64,000 nt of DNA from an uncultured Ignavibacteriota bacterium (GCA_903884005.1 CAISDA010000005.1:1-64000); one strand, 5' to 3'. Shown: positions 1 to 10,763, numbered from the stretch's first letter. Notes: generated by a model not told the origin, from the sequence alone. Numbers and translations: made by a program.

Positions 1-294
1 AGTGGCCATCGATCCGTGATTTATATATTTCTTTATTCAGATAATTTGCTCTTAAACGAAAAAACCCCTGTCGAATGCATCGCGCATTCTCCAGAGGCTT
101 CAAAACAATTCCTATCACACAGATTCATCTGCCTGCTGGTATTGCCGATACTTAATTGTACTATCTAGCAATGCAATAATCGCGCCACAAAATAACACCC
201 TAATTTATGCTGATTTCGATGGTCAGGATGGTTTTGTGTAAATCCCAATTGACACTGCTGCTATTAAAGGTTCCAGTTGATGGTATGAGGATGG
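1..294. other. Left-edge AT-rich stretch without a recognisable gene
   Basis: No reading frame here resembles a known protein. Stops interrupt the frame that leads into the downstream integrase, the nearest being at 286-288. The only structure I see is a hairpin at 59-97. The base composition is more AT-rich than the rest of the window, as expected for decayed mobile-element DNA next to an integrase remnant. Confidence 0.5.
59..97 (-). terminator. Rho-independent terminator (minus strand)
   Basis: Read on the minus strand this is a stem of about 14 bp with a two-base internal mismatch, built from CCTCTG..GAATGC pairing with GCATTC..CAGGGG, followed by six T. No minus-strand gene is recognisable just upstream, so it may have served a gene that has since been lost. 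Confidence 0.5.
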
Positions 295-933
295 GTGGAC
301 CAATGGGGTGCTGGGGGGGGGGTCACTAAAGATGAGATTAAGAGTCTGCTCGAATGCGCGCAGACGCACTTCCTGAGATATTACGAGCTGTTTTTGTTCT
401 ACCTGTTGACCGGCATGCGCCGCTCGGAACCAATGACTCTTCAATGGAAGGATATCGATTTCGAGGCACACATGATCATGCTGGACCCCGACCTGGTCAA
501 GACGCATCGACACATTATCATGCTCCCTCTGACAGAGGAGATACTTCGTTTACGGAAACAGGCAGGAGAGGTGAAACCGTTCGACATATACCCCGATAAG
601 GCATCTGAGAATTACGCCAAGTTGCGTGTCATGGTCAATCTCGAATGGTCCTCAATCAAGACCTTCCGCCGATCTACAACTTCGTTCCTTCGTCTCTTGA
701 AGATCCCTGGCATCATCATCGCATACATCATGGGGCACAGCGAGGAAGTGGCTCTTAATAATTACTTTGACATGGGTGTGCCGGAATTGCTTGACGTGAT
801 GAGTCCGCTTCAGCAGCTCCTTCCTTCGTACAACCCGGTTGATGCGAAAGCCGAGGCTGCCTTAAAGTCGCAGCTGATAAAGGACGGCATTCGAATCGCA
901 AAAGATAAAAATAAATCCCACCTGCCGAATTAA
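295..933 (+). CDS. Tyrosine recombinase / phage integrase, N-terminally truncated
   Basis: This is the C-terminal catalytic domain of a tyrosine site-specific recombinase. Catalytic positions are visible: Arg42 in TGMRRSE, Lys69 in the beta-hairpin, Arg125 in KTFRR, His148 in MGHSE and the nucleophile Tyr157 in NNYF. The usual first His of the HxxR box is Lys122 here, a substitution seen in some integrases. At 212 residues it lacks the N-terminal arm-binding and core-binding domains of a typical 300-400 residue integrase. The start is a GTG just before a run of ten G at 313-322, and the frame is closed by a stop at 286, so the 5' part is missing. It points toward the 3' end of tRNA-Pro, the usual arrangement for an element integrated at a tRNA. 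Probably an inactive remnant. Confidence 0.75.
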   Translation: MDQWGAGGGVTKDEIKSLLECAQTHFLRYYELFLFYLLTGMRRSEPMTLQWKDIDFEAHMIMLDPDLVKTHRHIIMLPLTEEILRLRKQAGEVKPFDIYPDKASENYAKLRVMVNLEWSSIKTFRRSTTSFLRLLKIPGIIIAYIMGHSEEVALNNYFDMGVPELLDVMSPLQQLLPSYNPVDAKAEAALKSQLIKDGIRIAKDKNKSHLPN

Positions 934-984
934 GATCAAAACCATGCGCCAATATATCTACAAAGAATGGAAATTTTTGCGAAA

Positions 985-1006
985 GTGGGGGCACAGTGGG
1001 GGCACA
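985..1006. repeat. Two tandem 11-bp repeats
   Basis: The unit GTGGGGGCACA occurs twice in succession between the integrase end and tRNA-Pro. It could be part of an attachment or recombinase arm site, but with only two units this is a guess. Confidence 0.4.
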
Positions 1007-1043
1007 GTCAGCGTTTCCCTGTATACAATGAACAATCGGTCAT

Positions 1044-1080
1044 TAAAAAACCCTCTTTCTGATTCAGAAAGAGGGTTTTT
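1044..1080 (-). terminator. Bidirectional terminator after tRNA-Pro and the integrase
   Basis: A near-perfect inverted repeat, AAACCCTCTTTCTGA against TCAGAAAGAGGGTTT with a one-base loop, has A and T runs on its two sides. It lies just downstream of the minus-strand tRNA-Pro and also downstream of the plus-strand integrase, so it can stop transcription from both sides. Confidence 0.85.
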
Positions 1081-1083
1081 ATG

Positions 1084-1157
1084 TCGGGGCGACAGGATTC
1101 GAACCTGCGACTTCTTGGTCCCAAACCAAGCGCTCTACCGGGCTGAGCTACGCCCCG
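1084..1157 (-). tRNA. tRNA-Pro (anticodon UGG)
   Basis: The minus strand folds into a full 74-nt cloverleaf: acceptor CGGGGCG/CGCCCCG with discriminator A, D-arm stem GCTC/GAGC, anticodon stem CTTGG/CCAAG with loop TTTGGGA (anticodon TGG), and a T-arm with TTCGAAT. CCA is not encoded. A good sigma-70 promoter lies just upstream and a terminator just downstream, so it is a single-gene unit. Confidence 0.97.
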
Positions 1158-1173
1158 ATTTGTGATAGGTATA

Positions 1174-1202
1174 AGTATACGCAATTTTCACGGCGCATTC
1201 AA
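1174..1202 (-). promoter_or_regulatory. Sigma-70-type promoter of tRNA-Pro
   Basis: On the minus strand, TTGAAT and TATACT are separated by exactly 17 bp and placed about 17 bp before the first base of the tRNA. The match and position are as expected for a housekeeping promoter of a stable RNA gene. Confidence 0.7.
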
Positions 1203-1223
1203 GAACAAAATTACTGTGACTTC

Positions 1224-1297
1224 AGTAACTCGCACCGCTTCGCGATGCGGGCGAGAGACGATCTCGCCCGACAACGCGCACCACCCGCATGTTACTC
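1224..1297 (+). repeat. Dispersed palindromic repeat, copy A
   Basis: Starts with AGTAACTCGC, followed by a first stem close to CGCACCGC/GCGGTGCG and a second stem GGGCGAGA/TCTCGCCC, and ends near GCATGTTACTC, a degenerate version of the inverted terminal repeat. It sits between the 3' end of clpB and tRNA-Pro. Confidence 0.75.
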
Positions 1298-1312
1298 TTT
1301 TTGTGAAACGTG

Positions 1313-3979
<2,667 letters not shown>

Positions 3980-4040
3980 ACATCATCTCCGTTAGTGTGA
4001 TTCGTTGCGAATGCCACGGACATTGTTCTCCTGCAAGGCT

Positions 4041-4160
4041 GCACTGCACATCGACAGCGGGGCGAGATACCATCCCGCCCTCCATGCACATCGATGCAAC
4101 GGCAGTGATATCCTTCCGAAAAAATAGTTTGCCGCAGACGAACAGACTGCGCTCTCAATA
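4041..4160 (+). repeat. Dispersed palindromic repeat, copy B
   Basis: The left hairpin is degenerate. The GGGGCGAGAT..ATCCCGCCC stem, the segment ATGCACATCGATGCAACGGCAG and the right-hand tail GCCGCAGACGAACAGACTGCG match the other copies. It fills the gap between dnaK's terminator and the clpB start, so a clpB promoter would have to lie in or beside it. Confidence 0.75.
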
Positions 4161-4220
4161 ACAGCACCGAGCGCCATGAACCACCCGCAGAGCAAAAGCA
4201 CATGCCGCCCGAGACAGTTA

Positions 4221-4260
4221 CACAAAAGGCGATCTCCGCTGAGGAAAATCGCCTTTTGTG
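4221..4260 (-). terminator. Terminator after dnaK
   Basis: A 13-bp perfect stem, CACAAAAGGCGAT with ATCGCCTTTTGTG, closes a loop of about 14 bases, 57 bp past the dnaK stop. The T-rich right arm suits a rho-independent terminator on the minus strand. The symmetry means it could also act the other way. Confidence 0.7.
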
Positions 4261-4316
4261 ATATACGCTGCAGTCCTCCGCATTGTACTATGTCGACCGC
4301 TTATGCGATGTCTCCG

Positions 4317-6248
4317 TTATTTTTCATCGACAACTTCGAAATCTGCATTTTCTACTTTCTTGTCGTCCTTCTTGCCCGATGCCGATTGCGACGGACCCTG
4401 CTGAGCGCTCTCGGGATTCGGCTGCGCGGCGCTTTCCTGCTGCTTTGCCGCTTCGTACATTTTCGACGACGCATCGTTCCAGATCGTGTTCAAGACTTCC
4501 ATCTTCTCCTTGATCGCAGCGGGATTGTTGGCCTTCACCGCTTCATCCAGCTCATTGGCCGCCGTTTCGATCTTCGCCTTCACGTCCTCAGCCATCTTGT
4601 CGCCAAGCTCCTTCATCTGCTTGCGCGTCGAGAAGACAAGGTTGTCCGCTTGATTTCTCACTTCGATCTCTTCCTTGCGCTTCGCATCGTCGGCCGCATG
4701 CGCCTGGGCATCCTTCTTCATCTTGTCGACTTCCTCTTTACTCAGGCCAGACGACGAGGTGATGCGGATGCTCTGTTCCTTGCTTGTCGCCTTGTCTTTC
4801 GCCGTCACATGGAGCATCCCGTTCGCATCGATGTCGAAGATGACTTCGATCTGCGGAACACCGCGCTGTGCTGGCGGAATGCCGTCCAGATGGAATCGTC
4901 CGAGCGTGCGATTGTCGTTCGCCAATGGACGTTCGCCCTGCAACACGTGGATCTCGACCGAGGTCTGACTGTCCGCCGCGGTGCTGAAGATCTCGCTCTT
5001 GCGCGTCGGGATCGTCGTGTTGGCGTCGATCAATTTTGTCATCACGCTGCCGAGCGTTTCAATGCCAAGAGACAGAGGTGTCACATCCAACAGCAGCACG
5101 TCGGTGACGTCGCCCGAGAGCACGCCGCCCTGAATTGCAGCGCCAATGGCGACGACTTCATCCGGATTCACGCCCTTGTGGCCTTCTTTTCCGAACATCT
5201 CCGTCACGAGCTGCTGCACGCGGGGCATGCGTGTCATGCCGCCCACGAGTATAATCTCGTCGATCTGCGACGGCTGCAGTCCCGCATCCTTCAACGCCTT
5301 TTCCACCGGGGGCATGCAGCGCTTGATCAGATCATCCACGAGCTGTTCGAACTTCGAACGCGTGAGATTCATGTTCAAATGCTTCGGGCCTTCGGCGGTC
5401 GCCGTGATAAACGGCAGATTGATTTCCGTCTGGGGAAGCTGCGACAATTCGATCTTCGCTTTCTCCGCCGCTTCGCGTAAACGCTGCAGCGCCATCGGAT
5501 CTTTCAACAGATCGATGCCTTCCTGCTTCTTGAATTCGTCGGCGATGTAATCCACCAGCCGCTGGTCGAAGTTGTCGCCGCCCAGATGCGTGTCTCCGTT
5601 GGTCGACTTCACTTCGAACACCCCGTCGCCGAGTTCGAGCACCGAAATGTCGAACGTGCCGCCGCCGAGATCGAACACCGCAACTTTCGAATCCTTGTGC
5701 TTCTTATCCATGCCGTAGGCAAGCGCAGCAGCCGTCGGCTCGTTGATGATGCGGCGCACGTTGAGTCCGGCAATTTCACCGGCTTCTTTGGTGGCCTGGC
5801 GCTGTGCATCGTTGAAGTACGCGGGCACGGTGATGACGGCTTCCGTCACTTTTTGTCCGAGATAATCTTCGGCGGTCTGTTTCATTTTCTGCAGGATCAT
5901 CGCCGATATTTCGGGCGGCGAGTAGACTCTGTCGCCAATTTGCACGCGCGCCGTGTTGTTGTCTCCGGTCACGACGTTGTATGGCACCAGCGTCATTTCT
6001 TCGTTCACTTCGTTCATCAGCCGTCCCATGAAGCGCTTGATCGAGAAGACGGTGTTCTGCGAATTGGTCACAGCCTGGCGTTTTGCCGGCTGCCCCACCA
6101 AACGTTCGCCGTTTTTCGCAAAACCGACGACCGAAGGGGTTGTCCTCAACCCTTCAGCGTTTGCGATGACAACGGAATCATTTCCTTCCATCACGGCAAC
6201 AACCGAATTCGTCGTGCCTAAATCTATTCCAATAATTTTACCAGCCAT
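4317..6248 (-). CDS. dnaK: Molecular chaperone DnaK (Hsp70)
   Basis: Cytoplasmic Hsp70 that binds exposed hydrophobic segments in an ATP-controlled cycle with DnaJ and GrpE. Visible signatures are the phosphate-1 loop [13 protein letters not shown] at the N-terminus, the phosphate-2 motif [18 protein letters not shown], the adenosine motif [13 protein letters not shown], and the linker [16 protein letters not shown] leading to the substrate-binding domain. The C-terminus is a charged tail ending FEVVDEK, close to the EEVD-like tail of bacterial DnaK. At 643 residues it is full length. AAGGAG precedes the ATG. dnaJ and grpE are not adjacent. The upstream region carries two CTGCCA-N3-TGTCA palindromes and a long inverted repeat rather than CIRCE. 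Confidence 0.98.
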   Translation of the reverse strand: MAGKIIGIDLGTTNSVVAVMEGNDSVVIANAEGLRTTPSVVGFAKNGERLVGQPAKRQAVTNSQNTVFSIKRFMGRLMNEVNEEMTLVPYNVVTGDNNTARVQIGDRVYSPPEISAMILQKMKQTAEDYLGQKVTEAVITVPAYFNDAQRQATKEAGEIAGLNVRRIINEPTAAALAYGMDKKHKDSKVAVFDLGGGTFDISVLELGDGVFEVKSTNGDTHLGGDNFDQRLVDYIADEFKKQEGIDLLKDPMALQRLREAAEKAKIELSQLPQTEINLPFITATAEGPKHLNMNLTRSKFEQLVDDLIKRCMPPVEKALKDAGLQPSQIDEIILVGGMTRMPRVQQLVTEMFGKEGHKGVNPDEVVAIGAAIQGGVLSGDVTDVLLLDVTPLSLGIETLGSVMTKLIDANTTIPTRKSEIFSTAADSQTSVEIHVLQGERPLANDNRTLGRFHLDGIPPAQRGVPQIEVIFDIDANGMLHVTAKDKATSKEQSIRITSSSGLSKEEVDKMKKDAQAHAADDAKRKEEIEVRNQADNLVFSTRKQMKELGDKMAEDVKAKIETAANELDEAVKANNPAAIKEKMEVLNTIWNDASSKMYEAAKQQESAAQPNPESAQQGPSQSASGKKDDKKVENADFEVVDEK

Positions 6249-6323
6249 AGTATGTTCTCCTTAGGGTCATTGAATTGTGTCACTAATTCTACAGGATATC
6301 TTGCAATCACCGTGCCAATAAAA

Positions 6324-6368
6324 CATGCCCAAATTCGCTTGTATTTGGAAGACGAATTTTCGGGCATG
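6324..6368 (-). promoter_or_regulatory. Long inverted repeat upstream of dnaK
   Basis: CATGCCCAAATTCG pairs with CGAATTTTCGGGCATG across a loop of about 15 bases, with a one-base offset. It lies 76-120 bp before the dnaK start. It could form a hairpin in the dnaK leader or be a repressor operator. It does not match the CIRCE consensus. Confidence 0.5.
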
Positions 6369-6378
6369 CTTCCCATTT

Positions 6379-6443
6379 CTGCCAAATTGTCAGTAAATAG
6401 GGTTTTTTACTGCCAACAACCGTTTATCCTGCCAGCATGTCAT
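6379..6443. promoter_or_regulatory. Paired CTGCCA-N3-TGTCA palindromes in the dnaK-birA gap
   Basis: CTGCCA-AAT-TGTCAG is at 6379-6393 and CTGCCA-GCA-TGTCAT at 6429-6443, exactly 50 bp apart and so about five helical turns. A further half-site, CTGCCA, begins at 6410. The spacing and symmetry suggest a dimeric regulator binding on one face of the DNA. Position favours control of dnaK, but birA diverges from the same gap. Confidence 0.5.
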
Positions 6444-6565
6444 TAAAATAAAATGATTTCCTTCGAAGGAAGCGTCAATATCCTTTATAGCCAAGTGTCT
6501 ATTACTCTATAAATTAAGCACTTCAGGCGAGCGACGACATATTGTTCGCTTTTTTTCAGACATCC

Positions 6566-6595
6566 TTGACTTTCGGTATAACTTTTGATTACTTT
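6566..6595 (+). promoter_or_regulatory. Possible sigma-70 promoter of birA
   Basis: TTGACT at 6566 is followed after 18 bp by TACTTT at 6590. This places transcription start some 30 bp before the ATG at 6630. The -35 is good and the -10 is weak. Confidence 0.4.
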
Positions 6596-6629
6596 AACTG
6601 TCATTTTTATAACGGCGTACACAATTCCG

Positions 6630-7457
6630 ATGCCCACTGCACACACGGCTATTCCTTTGACGAACACGGCGATCGCTGCCGGACTGCAGACCGCATTCAT
6701 CGGAACGACGATGATCGTTCTTGATACTGTCGCATCAACGAACGATTATGCAAAGGGTTTGAGTAACGAAGATGGGCCGCACGGTACAGTAGTTATTGCA
6801 GAGGAGCAGACAGCAGGCAGAGGCCGGTTCGGACGCCGCTGGCAATCGTCCGCGTCGATGAACCTTCTGTTCTCTGTGCTGCTGAGGCCTGAGAGCATTC
6901 ATGCAGAAAGGATCCCTCTCGTTCCATTTGCCGCTGCGCTTGCCGTGGCGGATGCAATTGAGACCGTCACCGCGTGTGATGTCGAGTGCAAGTGGCCGAA
7001 CGATCTGCTCATCTCGAAAAAAAAAGTCGCAGGCATGCTTCTCGAATCGTCAATGAAGGGCAGTGCAATTGAAAAGCTCGTGCTCGGCATTGGCGTGAAT
7101 GTGAATCAGACGGTTTTTTCCGCAGACATTTTCCCGTCTCCGACATCTCTTCTGATTGAAACCGGATCGGTTATTGACAGGTCGTTTCTTTTGCAGCGGG
7201 TGCTTGAAGCGTTGGAGATCCGGTACATGCAGTTGATGAGCGCGTCGCCTGCATCTGTGCTGAGTCTCTGGAAGTCCCGCACGACGATGTTCGGCACGAC
7301 GGTAACGGTGAGGCAATTGGACGGCGTGCTCTCGGGCAGTGCCGAAGACATCGCCGAAGACGGGGCTCTGCTTCTGCGAACAGACAACGGCGTACTGCAT
7401 GCGGTTCGTGCAGGCGACGTTTCACTGGGGTACCAGCAGCCATTTTTGGAACACTAA
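6630..7457 (+). CDS. birA: Biotin--[acetyl-CoA carboxylase] ligase
   Basis: Activates biotin with ATP and attaches it to the lysine of biotin carboxyl carrier proteins. The catalytic core starts at DTVASTNDYAK and includes the biotinyl-AMP loop EEQTAGRGRFGRRW, then KWPNDLL and GIGVNVNQT. There is no N-terminal helix-turn-helix, so this is the monofunctional type that does not act as a repressor. I chose ATG 6630; a TTG in frame at 6585 falls inside the likely promoter, and an ATG at 6708 would remove the first strand. It is followed 37 bp later by coaX, with which it is probably cotranscribed. Confidence 0.92.
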   Translation: MPTAHTAIPLTNTAIAAGLQTAFIGTTMIVLDTVASTNDYAKGLSNEDGPHGTVVIAEEQTAGRGRFGRRWQSSASMNLLFSVLLRPESIHAERIPLVPFAAALAVADAIETVTACDVECKWPNDLLISKKKVAGMLLESSMKGSAIEKLVLGIGVNVNQTVFSADIFPSPTSLLIETGSVIDRSFLLQRVLEALEIRYMQLMSASPASVLSLWKSRTTMFGTTVTVRQLDGVLSGSAEDIAEDGALLLRTDNGVLHAVRAGDVSLGYQQPFLEH

Positions 7458-7494
7458 CGGATGATGTTCTTTCCACACTCTTGATATCACTCTC

Positions 7495-8283
7495 ATGATC
7501 CTAGCAATCGACATCGGCAACACGCACACAGTCGTCGGCATTTTCGAGAAGCACAAATTATTGGGCGACTGGCGAGTGACGAGTTTTGTCTCGCGAACGG
7601 AAGACGAACTGGGAGCCCTTGTCCGGACATTTTGTGAGGGCGCCGGCATCTCGTTCAAAAAGATCACGGCCGTCGGCATTTCCTCCGTCGTGCCGAACCT
7701 GACCGACATTGCCATCTTAATGTCGAAGAAATATTTCAAGCTCAATCCGATCGTCGTGTCCGCGTCTCTCCCGTTGGGACTGAAAATTCTGTACGAGGAT
7801 CCGCACGCCGTTGGCGCCGATCGGCTGTGCAACGCGGTTGCCGCTCACGCTAAATTTAAGGGCCCGCTCGTGATCGTCGACTTCGGGACTGCGACCACAT
7901 TCGATGTCGTCTCCGATAAGGGCGACTACCTGGGCGGCATTATTTCGGCGGGTATCGAAACCTCTGCAGGCGAGCTTCATCGCCGCGCGGCAAAACTGCC
8001 GAAGATAGACCTCCACTTCCCCCCGAAGATCATCGGCACCAATACGGTGCATAGCATGCAGGCGGGAATTCTCTATGGTGCGCTCGATGCGATGGAATCC
8101 ATGATACGCCGCATCTCGAAAGAATTGGACGACTATCCGACGGTCATCGCCACCGGCGGCTTTTCACAATTCATGACGCAGCAGTCGAAGCTCATCAATA
8201 AATGCGAGCCGACGCTCGTGCTGGACGGCATACGCATCGTCGTCGAACGCATGCAGGCTCTCGAAGCGAAGAAGAAAAAATAA
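7495..8283 (+). CDS. coaX: Type III pantothenate kinase
   Basis: Catalyses the first step of coenzyme A synthesis, phosphorylating pantothenate. It is a member of the ASKHA fold: phosphate-1 motif AIDIGNTHTVVGIF at the N-terminus, the family motif GADRLCNAVAAH, and phosphate-2 motif VDFGTATTFDVV followed by YLGGIISAGI. The length of 262 residues is typical. This type needs a monovalent cation and is insensitive to CoA feedback in characterised members. It follows birA, so two cofactor enzymes share a transcript. The ribosome site is weak. Confidence 0.95.
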   Translation: MILAIDIGNTHTVVGIFEKHKLLGDWRVTSFVSRTEDELGALVRTFCEGAGISFKKITAVGISSVVPNLTDIAILMSKKYFKLNPIVVSASLPLGLKILYEDPHAVGADRLCNAVAAHAKFKGPLVIVDFGTATTFDVVSDKGDYLGGIISAGIETSAGELHRRAAKLPKIDLHFPPKIIGTNTVHSMQAGILYGALDAMESMIRRISKELDDYPTVIATGGFSQFMTQQSKLINKCEPTLVLDGIRIVVERMQALEAKKKK

Positions 8284-8319
8284 GCGTTGTTGTTCTCGCC
8301 CCGGTTCGGCGCAGCAGCA

Positions 8320-8352
8320 TTGCAGGGCGAAGTGCCATCTCGCCCCTGTTGT
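8320..8352. repeat. Dispersed palindromic repeat, partial copy C
   Basis: Only the second stem survives, as GGGCGA-agtgccatc-TCGCCC followed by CTGTTGTTTTT. It lies between the converging coaX and yraN and may now work as a terminator for coaX. Confidence 0.5.
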
Positions 8353-8354
8353 TT

Positions 8355-8720
8355 TTAAAACGCATTGGGAAAGTATGTTGTGGACGCCCCGCCGCCTTCT
8401 GCAGTAACGGCGAGCACATCGAACCGGCACGGGGTGTGTTCAAGATGGTGGAGCCAGATGTAGCCTTCGGCTGTGCGCCGAAGCAGATGCTGTTTAAGCG
8501 GGGTAACTGATTCTTCCGGTGTGCCGAACGTGCGGCCTCGCCTCGTTTTTACTTCAACGAAGACAAGCTCTCCGTTATCCTGCACGATGAGGTCGATTTC
8601 GCCGTGCCTGAATATGAAATTCTTTTCGAGTATCGTGCATCCCCTCTGGAGGAAGAACCGCTCCGCGAGCCCCTCTCCGGCTGCACCGAGTATCTTTTTG
8701 TGCCGCGTGTTCTTTTCCAT
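8355..8720 (-). CDS. YraN/UPF0102 family protein
   Basis: Small protein with a restriction-endonuclease-like fold. The core motif is visible: GEIDLIVQDNGELVFVEVKT, the D..ExK arrangement of metal-dependent nucleases, after an N-terminal helix GAAGEGLAERFFLQRG. At 121 residues it has the usual family size. The cellular role is not established. It converges on coaX and lies downstream of sdaA on the same strand with a 64-bp gap. Confidence 0.9.
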   Translation of the reverse strand: MEKNTRHKKILGAAGEGLAERFFLQRGCTILEKNFIFRHGEIDLIVQDNGELVFVEVKTRRGRTFGTPEESVTPLKQHLLRRTAEGYIWLHHLEHTPCRFDVLAVTAEGGGASTTYFPNAF

Positions 8721-8784
8721 CCGTGCCCCCGGTTTGTCATCCTCTCTGCACCGGAAAAGTACAACTTGTTTTCGATGAATTCAA

Positions 8785-9990
8785 CTATTCCTCCATCTGT
8801 CCGTCGAACAAGGCCAATCCTCCCGTCGACGTTTCACGATAGAGACTCGGCAGGTCTTTGCCGGTGCGCTTCATGGTTTCGACCACCTTGTCGAAACTGA
8901 TCCGGTGACGGCCGTCGGAAAGCATCGCAAAGACATTGTGTTCCAAAGCCCGTGCGGCGGCAAACGCATTGCGTTCGATGCATGGTATCTGCACAAGGCC
9001 CGCAACGGGGTCGCAGGTGAGTCCCAGGTGATGCTCCAGTCCCATCTCGGCGCTGTATTCGATCTGAAACACGGTTCCGCCGAAGAGCTGCGTTGTCGCG
9101 GCAGACGCCATGGCGCACGCGGTGCCGATCTCTCCCTGGCACCCCACTTCGGCGCCCGAGATCGATGCGTTCGCTTTCACGACATTCCCGAACAAGCCCG
9201 CGGCTGCGATGGCACGATGAATTTTTTTATCGCTGAAGTTGTGTTCGGTCTTCAGATAATACAGCACGGCAGGCAGCACGCCTGACGATCCGCATGTGGG
9301 CGCGGTGGCAATAATTCCCCCAGATGCATTTTCCTCGCTCACCGCCAGCGCATACGAAAACAGGAGCGCGCGCTTCCGCAGCGATTCGGTGTGGCTCGAG
9401 GCCTTGACGTAGTAGGTGGCGGCTTTCCGGGGCAGGTTCAGAATTCCCGGCATCACGCCTTCGTTCTCGAGTCCGCGTTGAATGGCGTTCTGCATCACGG
9501 TCCATACTTCGGCAATATAGTCCCACAGGTCCGGCTCTTCGAATTCGTTCACATACTCCCAGAACGAGCGCCCGTTCTTGTTGCAGTACTTGAGAATGTC
9601 GTTCATGAACGAAGTGGGATACACGTCGATGGATTCTTTTTCTGCCTTTTCATCGACGACGGCTCCCCCGCCGATGCTGAAGGCGATCCACACGTCGATC
9701 GACCGGTGCTGCTCATCGAACGCCTCGAACCTCATGCCGTTCGGATGCCTCGGCAAAAACACCGTCGGTTCCCACTGGAGTTCGATCGACTTTCCAGTGA
9801 AGACGCCAAGGATCGCCGTATCGGTGAGATGGCCCTTGCCGGTTGCCGCGAGGCTTCCGTACAGCGTCACTGCATACGACGCGGCGCCGGGATGTCGTTG
9901 CAAAAAAAATTCGGCCGCTTTCCGGGGCCCCATGGTGTGCGAACTCGACGGACCAAGTCCGATCCGATAAATATTTTTGATGCTTTCCAT
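8785..9990 (-). CDS. sdaA: L-serine ammonia-lyase, iron-sulfur type, single chain
   Basis: Deaminates L-serine to pyruvate and ammonia with a [4Fe-4S] cluster instead of PLP. The N-terminal beta domain begins YRIGLGPSSSHTMGP, and the catalytic alpha domain carries TCGSSGVLPA, GCQGEIGTACAMASA and CDPVAGLVQIPC, supplying the cluster cysteines. Alpha and beta domains are fused in one chain of about 401 residues. I start at ATG 9990. A start 14 codons upstream exists, but those codons are the translation of a terminator hairpin that belongs to the decayed segment behind it. Confidence 0.93.
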   Translation of the reverse strand: MESIKNIYRIGLGPSSSHTMGPRKAAEFFLQRHPGAASYAVTLYGSLAATGKGHLTDTAILGVFTGKSIELQWEPTVFLPRHPNGMRFEAFDEQHRSIDVWIAFSIGGGAVVDEKAEKESIDVYPTSFMNDILKYCNKNGRSFWEYVNEFEEPDLWDYIAEVWTVMQNAIQRGLENEGVMPGILNLPRKAATYYVKASSHTESLRKRALLFSYALAVSEENASGGIIATAPTCGSSGVLPAVLYYLKTEHNFSDKKIHRAIAAAGLFGNVVKANASISGAEVGCQGEIGTACAMASAATTQLFGGTVFQIEYSAEMGLEHHLGLTCDPVAGLVQIPCIERNAFAAARALEHNVFAMLSDGRHRISFDKVVETMKRTGKDLPSLYRETSTGGLALFDGQMEE

Positions 9991-10010
9991 ATGCCAATCG
10001 CTGGTGAAAT

Positions 10011-10049
10011 AAAAAAACGGTTTCCATCTCAATGACGAAAACCGCTTGA
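10011..10049 (-). terminator. Terminator downstream of the hicB relic
   Basis: On the minus strand CGGTTTTCGTC pairs with GATGGAAACCG around a short ATTGA loop, followed by seven T. Its sequence is nearly the same as the terminator at 10764-10799, which suggests duplication. Confidence 0.7.
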
Positions 10050-10068
10050 GTGCATGAATGAGGAGGTA

Positions 10069-10311
10069 TTATGCTACGTCTTTTACTGTAAGATCAATTC
10101 CATCAATTTGAGGAAGCGATAAATTTTTTGCAACACGAAGTAATATCCAATCTTCAAGAATCAGTTCCAATTCATTTCTACACTCTTCAAGTGAAGGCGT
10201 ATTTGCATACACACATTCACATTCCTTTACTTCACCGTATTACGATTTGTCATCCTCAAGAATTTCATAGTGTGCATGCTTCATTGCCGAGCCAAAATAA
10301 TCAGTAAGCAT
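10069..10311 (-). pseudogene. HicB-family antitoxin relic with an in-frame stop
   Basis: From ATG 10311, preceded by a strong AGGAGAG ribosome site, the frame reads MLTDYFGSAMKHAHYEILED and meets TAA at 10240-10242 after 23 codons. It then continues open for 56 more codons as YGEVKECECVYANTPSLEEC and on to a second TAA at 10069. The joined product would be 80 residues with the HicB core: EILEDD, then an aromatic-Gly-Glu strand, then a SLEEC helix. The stop stands where the family usually has Tyr or Phe. No HicA toxin is adjacent. Codon use and AT content differ from the neighbours, which suggests acquired DNA. A start at the Met ten codons in would fit the family equally well and is also cut by the stop. 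Confidence 0.75.
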
Positions 10312-10370
10312 TTGTATGCTCTCCTTTTCTCCAATGATACGGTATCACGTTCGACGATATGTTTTTTTTC

Positions 10371-10399
10371 GCAGGTGCGAGATGCCATTTTGCCTTACA
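10371..10399 (+). repeat. Dispersed palindromic repeat, degenerate copy I
   Basis: GCAGGTGCGAGATGCCAT followed by TTTGCCTTAC matches copy H (GCAGGCGAGATGCCATCCCGCCCTAC) with several changes. Terminal repeats are not recognisable. Confidence 0.4.
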
Positions 10400-10549
10400 A
10401 TAGCTAACGCCTTCGAATGGAATGATATCCACTATGATCTAATCTAAAGATAAGACTTCATCCGTTGGGATTCAACAAGCGGAATTATTCCTCCAGCTTC
10501 ATCGATGGGCTCACCGAATTTTTGCCTTTATATATCATATGCCATCTAT

Positions 10550-10759
10550 TATGACTCCCTGGCAGGGGCGCTGCTCGGATGGGCCGGCGGCTTTCTGACA
10601 CCGCTCCTCTTGAGCACCGGCACGGCGAACGAGGTGGGACTCTTTGGGTACATCGTGCTGCTCGATGCGGGTTTGATCGCCATTGCACTTCGGAAAACAC
10701 AATGGTATGTGCTCGAACCATTGACATTTCTGGGGACATGGGATATCCGTTGCCTGTAA
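10550..10759 (+). pseudogene. Fragment of a DUF2339 membrane protein gene
   Basis: The plus strand encodes GALLGWAGGFLTPLLLSTG, then NEVGLFGYIVLLDAGLIAI and LEPLTFLGT. This order is what I know from the multi-spanning DUF2339 family, whose members have several hundred residues. Only about 60 residues remain, with no plausible upstream or downstream continuation. The adjacent hicB relic and paired terminators mark the whole 10.0-10.8 kb stretch as decayed. Confidence 0.65.
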
Positions 10760-10763
10760 TAAT

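Noticed and set aside
944-1165. Open frame of 73 codons on the plus strand
   Set aside because: Its second half is the reverse translation of tRNA-Pro (the well-known false peptide GDRIRTCDF..), and its first part is the tandem repeat and terminator.
6249-6629. CIRCE element before dnaK
   Set aside because: No TTAGCACTC-N9-GAGTGCTAA or close variant is present. The palindromes there have another consensus.
10320-10550. HicA toxin partner near the hicB relic
   Set aside because: Neither strand in this stretch has a frame with the HicA pattern; only a repeat relic is seen.
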